A DNA stretch of 64,000 bases from Diprion similis (lineage: Eukaryota; Arthropoda; Insecta; Hymenoptera; Diprionidae). Under the pieces are notes generated by a model, which saw only the letters and a program-made list of their open reading frames with translations, was not told the origin of the DNA and ran no database searches. Both the position numbers and the translations under genes were made by a program. The stretch lies in contig NC_060114.1 of assembly GCF_021155765.1 (NCBI RefSeq), positions 13,587,501-13,651,500 on the forward strand, given 5' to 3'. The first letter of the stretch is position 1. The number at the start of each line of letters is the position of its first letter. Positions 50,701 through 62,427 of this stretch are shown in pieces.

Positions 50701-50946
50701 TTAAGTGCGGAAAGGGAGCTTTGGATACCTGCGGCATAAATACGATTCCTTGCTCGTCAACGACGATTCCCTTGTCTTCCGTGTCCATTTTCCAATCCCG
50801 CAGATCGTCACGGGAGAGAAGACAGCGCGGATTATGTCCACGGACTCCGGATCTATGTCCTCGGATTTTCTGATAAAAATCTGTCTTCCGTCAAGCCTGG
50901 CCCTTCGGGGTCTTCCAAGAGGTTGCCAATTTATATGTTGATTCAC
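50701..50946 (-). other. Candidate coding fragment, unrecognised
   Basis: A 246-bp stretch stays open on the minus strand and encodes a hydrophilic, Arg- and Asp/Glu-rich segment (for example RQIFIRKSEDIDPESVDIIR). A second minus frame downstream continues with WKMDTEDKGIVVDEQGIVF up to a CAG|GTATCC donor. The coding signal thus appears to shift frame near 50800-50830. It may be an exon with a frameshift or part of a decayed gene. The plus strand is also open here, so the direction is not certain. Confidence 0.2.
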
Positions 50947-51058
50947 CAGTGTCCGCGGTCACTATAACCGAGGGGACAGATCACGATATCTTCCCGCAGC
51001 TTTGTAGCCCCTCGAAAATGTTCGCCGGTAAATATTGAATACTAGCCCGCATCGGCAA

Positions 51059-51090
51059 AGAGGAGGAGGAGGAGGAGGAGGAGGAGGAGA
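51059..51090 (+). repeat. (GAG)n microsatellite
   Basis: About ten uninterrupted GAG/AGG trinucleotides. Confidence 0.92.
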
Positions 51091-51606
51091 ATTTTTCCTC
51101 GGTACTTAGATTTTCCTACTCCTCTTCCTGTAAGCCGCTCTTCACTCGATAAGCATCCGCATTTCCCTACGTTTTGTTACTCGTTTTTTCATCCATGGGC
51201 GTGAATCATTTCCAGACATTGACCGAGATGTGATTATATGGTGTCAGTGGCGCAGCTATGGTGCAGCCACTGCCTACCTCTTCCGCGTTCCTCCCCTCGG
51301 CACTTTCGGCTACCGTGGGGTATTATTAAGCCGACAATACGTGGGGTTACACTGCGGCTAGCCTAGCCATGCAAGGGTTGAAATTCGACTCCCATGAGCC
51401 ACGGGCGTCACAAATGCATTACGGCGTCAACGGGTCTGACATCCAAATACCTGACAATTACAGCGAGCGTGCTCACTGCGGATTTGTACAACTGGTTTTA
51501 TTCTACCCATGAAAAATTCAGAAGATACGAATTGATCGAGAGGAAGCACAGCTTGATTGGGGAGTGAACGTGATCCGCAACTCAATCACTGTGGTGGATA
51601 ACTTAC

Positions 51607-53430
51607 CTTCGATATGGTGGTCTAATGAATATCCGCGTAGCCTTTTGTGAATGTAACTGACAACGAGGCATTTCGAAGTAGTGAACCATTGGTAAAATGG
51701 TTTTATTTCTACGTATCTGACGTGATGAGTATGGTGAGAGATGAAACAGATCAGAACAGTTAGTATAAGAACCCGGTTTTTTTGTACGATGAACCTACAA
51801 CCGTGAGTTTGCGATTTTGAGGGGTGTTTTCTTTGCCTCTGCAGTGGGGTAATTAATATCACTTGAACCAGAACAGTGTTTGACACCGCATTAATTCACC
51901 GGTTGAATAATTTCACCCATAATTCAACCCTTCCGCTCGTAACTCATTTCACCGAGGCAAGTAGTCGTTGCTCCATGCCAAGTGACTTGCGGTATGCTAA
52001 TAGGTCACCGATGCAAATTCAGGGCGTGAACCACGGCGAAAATAAACTATGTGTACTCACCGAGCGCTTCTCTAATCGGAAGAAACGAGCTGATGAGATG
52101 GAGATCTTCCGCATACTAAACCATTGAAAGGTTGCGGTGTTTTATGTATAGACAGGAAAATAGATCATAGGCATCAAGAACAGCTGAAAGATAAAAGTTG
52201 AAATATATGTTTGATATGAATTTGTGAGGAATAAAATGCGAAGGAATCACGTTCGATTTTGTTGTATTTGAGACCGAACAAACTTGAAAAATACGAATTC
52301 ATATCTTATTACCCCTTCAGTTTCTCACTGAATACTGCGGTACCTAGGATATATCCCTAATGAGATACGATGTTTTAGATATCCTTTGTGGCTTTTTCAA
52401 TAAGATAATTCAACGAGGGGCCTGATTATCGATTGTGGAACACGAAGTTTTTTAAACGGTAATCACAGAAAGGTAGGCATATTCCAAAGATAGGCAGCCC
52501 AAAGATGTATGATATTCTCCGTATTTCAGGAGTTGTTCCAACGATGCCTGAAATGCCTTTCTTGAAATTTTTGGGATCCAGTTAGTCTAGAAATAGTCGT
52601 CTGAATCGATTCTCAGACGAAAAGGCTTTCAGCCAAAAAAAAGAGAGGTTAACCTCTACAGATTTCATCGGACCATTTTAGGCGAATTTGGAAATTGTTA
52701 GGATCAATTAATCATCCCTGTATCTATAGCGCACAGGCTTGACACGCTGCGGGAAACAAATCAAAACTCACTGCCGAGAAATATCAAACTTGTACCGGGT
52801 TTTCAACGCATAACTACAGAGTTTCAGTTCCACTTTATTTAATATGCCTTAGTTCTACTACATGTGTTCAGGTTTTTGTGTACGTTACTTTACCAAGTTT
52901 GAGAAGAGTGAAATTGAAATATGTTGTACTAATACTTTAAACGAATGATGCTCTGTCATACCATTGGTCATTATAATATTATATCAATAATTACGACAGT
53001 ATACTAATTAATATGATGGATACGATATTTTGAATAGAGTAGAAATTAGAAACGTAAGGATATTTAATGCATTCAACGATTATTACATGGAAAGTCTGAC
53101 TACCATTAGTGAGTAAGAAACTGCGATATACATTGTATTCTGCAGAATGAGAACAATATTATATGAAATAGTTATTATTGTAGTTTGTAGGTGCACATTG
53201 CAAGTGCGATAACTTTGAAAGATACCAGAAGTGTGATATTGGATTGTTCGCATTTGACGTGAAACAGGGAACAATAAATAATACCTGAATGAATTGATCC
53301 GCAGTTGTTTTGTATCTTTTCACGTGCTAGTCTCGCTATGCTCCGGATACCTCTTCTCCAATCCTTAGGATCCTGAGAGTCCGGAAAGTGTTGGGTGAAA
53401 CAATTGTGGAGAGTTTTGGTTCGCAAGAAA
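51607..53430 (-). pseudogene. Candidate decayed multi-exon gene, unrecognised
   Basis: Three minus-strand blocks have good splice signals. Block 53285-53430 has acceptor TTATTTTTTCAG and donor CAG|GTATTA. Block 52061-52183 has acceptor TTTATCTTTCAG and donor GTGAGT. Block 51607-51838 has acceptor CCCCACTGCAG and donor GTAAGT. Block one reads hydrophilic sequence with PDSQDPKDWRRGIRSIARLA. Joined in phase, block two reads VLDAYDLFSCLYIKHRNL, then an in-frame TAG, then YAEDLHLISSFLPIREAL. Block three in that phase also meets a TAG at codon 15, although it is fully open in another frame. A further open segment with SLEQLLKYGEYHTSLGCLSL lies near 52,455-52,570. I recognise no family. It could be a pseudogene next to heterochromatin, or a live gene whose exons I have joined wrongly. 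Confidence 0.3.
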
Positions 53431-53458
53431 CTGAAAAAATAACCACTAAGACAAAATT

Positions 53459-53699
53459 GATAGATAGCGCACAGTCCGAATACAATGCAAGGAACGTATC
53501 AAGAGTGACGGCCAAAAAATGAAAAATTTTCGTTGAAATTTCGCTGCTGTTGATCCTACGATATTTTTTGTGTCTTTTTCGGAAGCCCGAAGGTTCAATA
53601 AGTCGTAAAAGAGTCCTGCAAAACGATGACCAGACGGTAGGTTTTCGAGCTCTAAGAATCGCAAAAAAGCAAGGCTAACCCCTTTGAATTTTTAACGAA
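53459..53699 (+). repeat. Degenerate edge monomer of the 312-bp satellite
   Basis: It aligns to the canonical monomer (GCGCACAGTCCG, ACGGCCAAAAAATG, CGCTGCTGTTGATCCTACGA, AAGGCTAACCCCTTTGAATT) but with many substitutions and small indels. The next monomer, starting about 53700, is near the consensus. Homology fades out to the left of about 53459. Decay of outermost monomers is typical of satellite array edges, which escape homogenisation. Confidence 0.85.
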
Positions 53700-54003
53700 A
53701 GATTCGACGGTTTTGGAAAGTGCTGCAATTAATTTTGCGAGGCACTATTCCGACGTAATTTTGCGAGAGAAATCGATTGAGCGCAGTCCCAATAGGCTGC
53801 GAGCAACGGCTGAAAAGTTACAGCCAAAAAACTGCAGATTTTTATCGTCATTTCTCTGCTGTTGGTCCTACGCTCTTTTTTGTGTGTTTTTTGAGTTCCT
53901 GGTGGTCCAATTACTCGGGAAAGGGTCATACTAATCGATTCAGGGACGAAAAATTTCCGGCTCCGAAAATCACGAAAAAACTAAGGCTAACCCCTTTGGA
54001 TTT

Positions 54004-56811
54004 TTGGCGAGAATTTCGACGGTTTTGAAAAGTGCTGCAATTAATTTTGCGAGGCACTATTCCGACGTGATTTTGCAAGAGGAATCGATTAAGCGCAGTC
54101 CCAATAGGCTGCGAGCAACGGCTGAAAAGTTACAGCCGAAAAACTGCAGATTTTTATCGTCATTTCTCTGCTGTTGGTCCTACGCTCTTTTTTGTGTGTT
54201 TTTTGAGTTCCTGGTGGTCCAATTACTCGGGAAAGGGTCATACTAATCGATTCGGAAACGGAAAATTTCCGGCTCCGAAAATCACGAAAAAACTAAGGCT
54301 AATCCCTTTGGATTTTTGGCGAAAATTTCGACGGTTTTGGAAAGTGCTGCAATTAATTTTGCGAGGCACTATTCCGACGTGATTTTGCGAGAGAAATCGA
54401 TTAACCGCAGTCCCAATAGGCTGCGAGCAACGGCTGAAAAGTTACAGCCGAAAAACTGCAGATTTTTATCGTCATTTCTCTGCTGTTGGTCGTACGCTCT
54501 ATTTTATGTGTTTTTTGAGTTCCTGGTGGTCCAGATACTCCAGAAAGGGTCATACTAATCGATTCGGAGACAAAAAATTTCCGGCTCCGAAAATCACGAA
54601 AAAACTAAGGCTAACCCCTTTGGATTTTTGGCGAAAATTTCGACAGTTTTGGAAAGTGCTGCAATTAATTTTGCGAGGCACTATTCCGACGTGATTTTGC
54701 GAGAGGAATCGATTAAGCGCAGTCCCAATAGGCTGCGAGCAACGGCTGAAAAGTTACAGTCAAAAAACTGCAGATTTTTATCGTCATTTCTCTGCTGTTG
54801 GTCCTACGCTCTTTTTTGTGTGTTTTTTGAGTTCCTGGTGGTCCAATTACTCGGGAGAGGGTCATACTAATCGATTCGGAGACGAAAAATTTCCGGCTCC
54901 GAAAATCACGAAAAAACTAAGGCTAACCCCTTTGGATTTTTAGCGAAAATTTCGACGGTTTTGGAAAGTGCTGCAATTAATTTTGCGAGGCACTATTCCG
55001 ACGTGATTTTGCAAGAGGAATCGATTAAGCGCAGTCCCAATAGGCTGCGAGCAACGGCTGAAAAGTTACAGCCGAAAAACTGGAGATTTTTATCGTCATT
55101 TCTCTGCTGTTGGTCCTACGCTCTTTTTTATGAGTTTTTTGAGTTCCTGGTGGTCCAATTACTCCGGAAAGGGTCATACTAATCGATTCAGAGACGAAAA
55201 ATTTCCGGCTCCGAAAATCACGAAAAAACTAAGGCTAACCCCTTTGGATTTTTGGCAAAAATTTCGACGGTTTTGGAAAGTGCTGCAATTAATTTTGCAG
55301 GGCACTATTCCGACGTAATTTTGCGAGAGAAATCGATTGAGCGCAGTCCCAATAGGCTGCGAGCAACGGCTGAAAAGTTACAGCCGAAAAACTGCAGATT
55401 TTTATCGTCATTTCTCTGCTGTTGGTCCTACGCTCTTTTTTATGTGTTTTTTGAGTTCCTGGTGGTCCAATTACTCCGGAAAGGGTCATACTAATCGATT
55501 CAGAGACGAAAAATTTCCGGCTCCGAAAATCACGAAAAAACTAAGGCTAACCCCTTTGGATTTTTGGCGAAAATTTCGACGGTTTTGGAAAGTGCTGCAA
55601 TTAATTTTGCAGGGCACTATTCCGACGTAATTTTGCGAGAGAAATCGATTGAGCGCAGTCCCAATAGGCTGCGAGCAACGGCTGAAAAGTTACAGCCGAA
55701 AAACTGGAGATTTTTATCGTCATTTCTCTGCTGTTGGTCCTACGCTCTTTTTTATGAGTTTTTTGAGTTCCTGGTGGTCCAATTACTCCGGAAAGGGTCA
55801 TACTAATCGATTCAGAGACGAAAAATTTCCGGCTCCGAAAATCACGAAAAAACTAAGGCTAACCCCTTTGGATTTTTGGCAAAAATTTCGACGGTTTTGG
55901 AAAGTGCTGCAATTAATTTTGCAGGGCACTATTCCGACGTAATTTTGCGAGAGAAATCGATTGAGCGCAGTCCCAATAGGCTGCGAGCAACGGCTGAAAA
56001 GTTACAGCCAAAAAACTGCAGATTTTTATCGTCATTTCTCTGCTGTTGGTCGTACGCTCTTTTTTGTGTGTTTTTTGAGTTCCTGGTGGTCCAATTACTC
56101 GGGAGAGGGTCATACTAATCGATTCGGAGACGAAAAATTTCCGGCTGCGAAAATCACGAAAAAACTAAGGCTAACCCCTTTGGATTTTTGGCGAAAATTT
56201 CGACGGTTTTGGAAAGTGCTGCAATTAATTTTGCGAGGCACTATTCCGACGTGATTTTGCAAAAGGAATCGATTAAGCGCAGTCCCAATAGGCTGCGAGC
56301 AACGGCTGAAAAGTTACAGCCGAAAAACTGCAGATTTTTATCGTCATTTCTCTGCTGTTGGTCCTACGCTCTTTTTTATGTGTTTTTTGAGTTCCTGGTG
56401 GTCCAATTACTCCGGAAAGGGTCATACTAATCGATTCAGAGACGAAAAATTTCCGGCTCCGAAAATCACGAAAAAACTAAGGCTAACCCCTTTGGATTTT
56501 TGGCGAAAATTTCGACGGTTTTGGAAAGTGCTGCAATTAATTTTGCAGGGCACTATTCCGACGTAATTTTGCGAGAGAAATCGATTGAGCGCAGTCCCAA
56601 TAGGCTGCGAGCAACGGCTGAAAAGTTACAGCCGAAAAACTGCAGATTTTTATCGTCATTTCTCTGCTGTTGGTCCTACGCTCTTTTTTATGTGTTTTTT
56701 GAGTTCCTGGTGGTCCAATTACTCCGGAAAGGGTCATACTAATCGATTCAGAGACGAAAAATTTCCGGCTCCGAAAATCACGAAAAAACTAAGGCTAACC
56801 CCTTTGGATTT
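54004..56811 (+). repeat. Higher-order repeat block 1 (9 monomers, order a-b-c-d-e-f-g-h-e)
   Basis: Variants are told apart by fixed differences. Type b has GATTAACCGCAG and CTATTTTATGTG; type c has GACAGTTTTGG just before it and CAGTCAAAAAACTG; types d and f have AACTGGAGAT and TATGAGTTTT; type g has GGTCGTACG with GGCTGCGAAAAT. This block sets the reference order for the others. Its length is 2,808 bp. Confidence 0.8.
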
Positions 56812-58995
56812 TTGGCGAAAATTTCGACGGTTTTGAAAAGTGCTGCAATTAATTTTGCGAGGCACTATTCCGACGTGATTTCGCAAGAGGAATCGATTAA
56901 GCGCAGTCCCAATAGGCTGCGAGCAACGGCTGAAAAGTTACAGCCGAAAAACTGCAGATTTTTATCGTCATTTCTCTGCTGTTGGTCCTACGCTCTTTTT
57001 TGTGTGTTTTTTGAGTTCCTGGTGGTCCAATTACTCGGGAAAGGGTCATACTAATCGATTCGGAAACGAAAAATTTCCGGCTCCGAAAATCACGAAAAAA
57101 CTAAGGCTAATCCCTTTGGATTTTTGGCGAAAATTTCGACGGTTTTGGAAAGTGCTGCAATTAATTTTGCGAGGCACTATTCCGACGTGATTTTGCGAGA
57201 GAAATCGATTAACCGCAGTCCCAATAGGCTGCGAGCAACGGCTGAAAAGTTACAGCCGAAAAACTGCAGATGTTTATCGTCATTTCTCTGCTGTTGGTCG
57301 TACGCTCTATTTTATGTGTTTTTTGAGTTCCTGGTGGTCCAATTACTCCAGAAAGGGTCATACTAATCGATTCGGAGACAAAAAATTTCCGGCTCCGAAA
57401 ATCACGAAAAAACTAAGGCTAACCCCTTTGGATTTTTGGCGAAAATTTCGACAGTTTTGGAAAGTGCTGCAATTAATTTTGCGAGGCACTATTCCGACGT
57501 GATTTTGCGAGAGGAATCGATTAAGCGCAGTCCCAATAGGCTGCGAGCAACGGCTGAAAAGTTACAGTCAAAAAACTGCAGATTTTTATCGTCATTTCTC
57601 TGCTGTTGGTCCTACGCTCTTTTTTGTGTGTTTTTTGAGTTCCTGGTGGTCCAATTACTCGGGAGAGGGTCATACTAATCGATTCGGAGACGAAAAATTT
57701 CCGGCTCCGAAAATCACGAAAAAACTAAGGCTAACCCCTTTGGATTTTTAGCGAAAATTTCGACGGTTTTGGAAAGTGCTGCAATTAATTTTGCGAGGCA
57801 CTATTCCGACGTGATTTTGCAATAGAAATCGATTAAGCGCAGTCCCAATAGGCTGCGAGCAACGGCTGAAAAGTTACAGCCGAAAAACTGGAGATTTTTA
57901 TCGTCATTTCTCTGCTGTTGGTCCTACGCTCTTTTTTATGAGTCTTTTGAGTTCCTGGTGGTCCAATTACTCCGGAAAGGGTCATACTAATCGATTCAGA
58001 GACGAAAAATTTCCGGCTCCGAAAATCACGAAAAAACTAAGGCTAACCCCTTTGGATTTTTGGCAAAAATTTCGACGGTTTTGGAAAGTGCTGCAATTAA
58101 TTTTGCAGGGCACTATTCCGACGTAATTTTGCGAGAGAAATCGATTGAGCGCAGTCCCAATAGGCTGCGAGCAACGGCTGAAAAGTTACAGCCAAAAAAC
58201 TGCAGATTTTTATCGTCATTTCTCTGCTGTTGGTCGTACGCTCTTTTTTGTGTGTTTTTTGAGTTCCTGGTGGTCCAATTACTCGGGAGAGGGTCATACT
58301 AATCGATTCGGAGACGAAAAATTTCCGGCTGCGAAAATCACGAAAAAACTAAGGCTAACCACTTTGGATTTTTGGCGAAAATTTCGACGGTTTTGGAAAG
58401 TGCTGCAATTAATTTTGCGAGGCACTATTCCGACGTGATTTTGCGAAAGGAATCGATTAAGCGCAGTCCCAATAGGCTGCGAGCAACGGCTGAAAAGTTA
58501 CAGCCGAAAAACTGCAGATTTTTATCGTCATTTCTCTGCTGTTGGTCCTACGCTCTTTTTTATGTGTTTTTTGAGTTCCTGGTGGTCCAATTACTCCGGA
58601 AAGGGTCATACTAATCGATTCAGAGACGAAAAATTTCCGGCTCCGAAAATCACGAAAAAACTAAGGCTAACCCCTTTGGATTTTTGGCGAAAATTTCGAC
58701 GGTTTTGGAAAGTGCTGCAATTAATTTTGCAGGGCACTATTCCGACGTAATTTTGCGAGAGAAATCGATTGAGCGCAGTCCCAATAGGCTGCGAGCAACG
58801 GCTGAAAAGTTACAGCCAAAAAACTGCAGATTTTTATCGTCATTTCTCTGCTGTTGGTCCTACGCTCTTTTTTGTGTGTTTTTTGAGTTCCTGGTGGTCC
58901 AATTACTCGGGAAAGGGTCATACTAATCGATTCAGGGACGAAAAATTTCCGGCTCCGAAAATCACGAAAAAACTAAGGCTAACCCCTTTGGATTT
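56812..58995 (+). repeat. Higher-order repeat block 2 (7 monomers, a-b-c-d-g-h-i)
   Basis: The same variant order as block 1 but without the e-f pair, giving 2,184 bp. Corresponding monomers (for example those starting at 54316 and 57124) differ at only a few positions, fewer than neighbouring monomers do. Its d monomer (57748) has private changes, including GCAATAGAAATC. Confidence 0.78.
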
Positions 58996-61179
58996 TTGGC
59001 GAGAATTTCGACGGTTTTGAAAAGTGCTGCAATTAATTTTGCGAGGCACTATTCCGACGTGATTTTGCAAGAGGAATCGATTAAGCGCAGTCCCAATAGG
59101 CTGCGAGCAACGGCTGAAAAGTTACAGCCGAAAAACTGCAGATTTTTATCGTCATTTCTCTGCTGTTGGTCCTACGCTCTTTTTTGTGTGTTTTTTGAGT
59201 TCCTGGTGGTCCAATGACTCGGGAAAGGGTCATACTAATCGATTCGGAAACGAAAAATTTCCGGCTCCGAAAATCACGAAAAAACTAAGGCTAATCCCTT
59301 TGGATTTTTGGCGAAAATTTCGACGGTTTTGGAAAGTGCTGCAATTAATTTTGCGAGGCACTATTCCGACGTGATTTTGCGAGAGAAATCGATTAACCGC
59401 AGTCCCAATAGGCTGCGAGCAACGGCTGAAAAGTTACAGCCGAAAAACTGCAGATTTTTATCGTCATTTCTCTGCTGTTGGTCGTACGCTCTATTTTATG
59501 TGTTTTTTGAGTTCCTGGTGGTCCAATTACTCCAGAAAGGGTCATACTAATCGATTCGGAGACAAAAAATTTCCGGCTCCGAAAATCACGAAAAAACTAA
59601 GGCTAACCCCTTTGGATTTTTGGCGAAAATTTCGACAGTTTTGGAAAGTGCTGCAATTAATTTTGCGAGGCACTATTCCGACGTGATTTTGCGAGAGGAT
59701 TCGATTAAGCGCAGTCCCAATAGGCTGCGAGCAACGGCTGAAAAGTTACAGTCAAAAAACTGCAGATTTTTATCGTCATTTCTCTGCTGTTGGTCCTACG
59801 CTCTTTTTTGTGTGTTTTTTGAGTTCCTGGTGGTCCAATTACTCGGGAGAGGGTCATACTAATCGATTCGGAGACGAAAAATTTCCGGCTCCGAAAATCA
59901 CGAAAAAACTAAGGCTAACCCCTTTGGATTTTTAGCGAAAATTTCGACGGTTTTGGAAAGTGCTGCAATTAATTTTGCGAGGCACTATTCCGACGTGATT
60001 TTGCAAGAGGAATCGATTAAGCGCAGTCCCAATAGGCTGCGAGCAACGGCTGAAAAGTTACAGCCGAAAAACTGGAGATTTTTATCGTCATTTCTCTGCT
60101 GTTGGTCCTACGCTCTTTTTTATGAGTTTTTTGAGTTCCTGGTGGTCCAATTACTCCGGAAAGGGTCATACTAATCGATTCAGAGACGAAAAATTTCCGG
60201 CTCCGAAAATCACGAAAAAACTAAGGCTAACCCCTTTGGATTTTTGGCAAAAATTTCGACGGTTTTGGAAAGTGCTGCAATTAATTTTGCAGGGCACTAT
60301 TCCGACGTAATTTTGCGAGAGAAATCGATTGAGCGCAGTCCCAATAGGCTGCGAGCAACGGCTGAAAAGTTACAGCCGAAAAACTGCAGATTTTTATCGT
60401 CATTTCTCTGCTGTTGGTCCTACGCTCTTTTTTATGTGTTTTTTGAGTTCCTGGTGGTCCAATTACTCCGGAAAGGGTCATACTAATCGATTCAGAGACG
60501 AAAAATTTCCGGCTCCGAAAATCACGAAAAAACTAAGGCTAACCCCTTTGGATTTTTGGCGAAAATTTCGACGGTTTTGGAAAGTGCTGCAATTAATTTG
60601 GCAGGGCACTATTCCGACGTAATTTTGCGAGAGAAATCGATTGAGCGCAGTCCCAATAGGCTGCGAGCAACGGCTGAAAAGTTACAGCCGAAAAACTGGA
60701 GATTTTTATCGTCATTTCTCTGCTGTTGGTCCTACGCTCTTTTTTATGAGTTTTTTGAGTTCCTGGTGGTCCAATTACTCCGGAAAGGGTCATACTAATC
60801 GATTCAGAGACGAAAAATTTCCGGCTCCGAAAATCACGGAAAAACTAAGGCTAACCCCTTTGGATTTTTGGCAAAAATTTCGACGGTTTTGGAAAGTGCT
60901 GCAATTAATTTTGCAGGGCACTATTCCGACGTAATTTTGCGAGAGAAATCGATTGAGCGCAGTCCCAATAGGCTGCGAGCAACGGCTGAAAAGTTACAGC
61001 CAAAAAACTGCAGATTTTTATCGTCATTTCTCTGCTGTTGGTCCTACGCTCTTCTTTGTGTGTTTTTTGAGTTCCTGGTGGTCCAATTACTCGGGGGAGG
61101 GTCATACTAATCGATTCGGAGACGAAAAATTTCCGGCTCCGAAAATCACGAAAAAACTAAGGCTAACCCCTTTGGATTT
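58996..61179 (+). repeat. Higher-order repeat block 3 (a-b-c-d-e-f-g')
   Basis: Its first six monomers follow block 1 (a to f). The seventh is a g-like variant carrying CTTCTTTGTGTG. Blocks 1 and 3 start 4,992 bp apart (16 monomers), and the monomers just before each (53692 and 58684) also match in type. Confidence 0.75.
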
Positions 61180-62427
61180 TTGGCGAAAATTTCGACGGTT
61201 TTGGAAAGTGCTGCAATTAATTTTGCGAGGCACTATTCCGACGTGATTTTGCGAGAGAAATCGATTAACCGCAGTCCCAATAGGCTGCGAGCAACAGCTG
61301 AAAAGTTACAGCCGAAAAACTGCAGATTTTTATCGTCATTTCTCTGCTGTTGGTCCTACGCTCTTTTTTGTGTGTTTTTTGAGTTCCTGGTGGTCCAATT
61401 ACTCGGGAGAGGGTCATACTAATCGATTCGGAGACGAAAAATTTCCGGCTCCGAAAATCACGAAAAAACTAAGGCTAACCCCTTTGGATTTTTAGCGAAA
61501 ATTTCGACGGTTTTGGAAAGTGCTGCAATTAATTTTGCGAGGCACTATTCCGACGTGATTTTGCGAGAGGAATCGATTAAGCGCAGTCCCAATAGGCTGC
61601 GAGCAACGGCTGAAAAGTTACAGCCGAAAAACTGGAGATTTTTATCGTCATTTCTCTGCTGTTGGTCCTACGCTCTTTTTTGTGTGTTTTTTGAGTTCCT
61701 GGTGGTCCAATTACTCGGGAGAGGGTCATACTAATCGATTCGGAGACGAAAAATTTCCGGCTCCGAAAATCACGAAAAAACTAAGGCTAACCCCTTTGGA
61801 TTTTTGGCGAAAATTTCGACGGTTTTGGAAAGTGCTGCAATTAATTTTGCGAGGCACTATTCCGACGTGATTTTGCAAGAGGAATCGATTAAGCGCAGTC
61901 CCAATAGGCTGCGAGCAACGGCTGAAAAGTTACAGCCGAAAAACTGGAGATTTTTATCGTCATTTCTCTGCTGTTGGTCCTACGCTCTTTTTTATGAGTT
62001 TTTTGAGTTCCTGGTGGTCCAATTACTCCAAAAAGGGTCATACTAATCCATTCAGAGACGAGAAATTTCCGGCTCTGAAAATCACGAAAAAACTAAGGCT
62101 AACCCCTTTGGATTTTTGACGAAAATTTCGACGGTTTTGGAAAGTGCTGCAATTAATTTTGCAGGGCACTATTCCGACGTAATTTTGCGAGAGAAACCGA
62201 TTGAGCGCAGTCCCAATAGGCTGCGAGCAACGGCTGAAAAGTTACAGCCAAAAAACTGCAGATTTTTATCGTCATTTCTCTGCTGTTGGTCCTACGCTCT
62301 TCTTTGTGTGTTTTTTGAGTTCCTGGTGGTCCAATTACTCGGGAGAGGGTCATACTAATCGATTCGGAGACGAAAAATTTCCGGCTCCGAAAATCACGAA
62401 AAAACTAAGGCTAACCCCTTTGGATTT
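61180..62427 (+). repeat. Rearranged higher-order segment (4 monomers)
   Basis: The monomer at 61180 has the left half of type b (GATTAACCGCAG) and the right half of type c/g (GTGTGTTTT, GGGAGAGGG), and 61492 joins c-like and d-like halves. The g' monomer at 60868 recurs at 62116, four monomers later, sharing CTTCTTTGTGTG. Hybrid monomers of this kind are the mark of unequal crossover or gene conversion. Confidence 0.7.

Noticed and set aside
52645-52658. Perfect palindrome AGAGGTTAACCTCT as a nuclear receptor element
   Set aside because: The half-sites do not fit the AGGTCA-type arrangement of ecdysone response elements, and a 14-bp palindrome can arise by chance in 64 kb.
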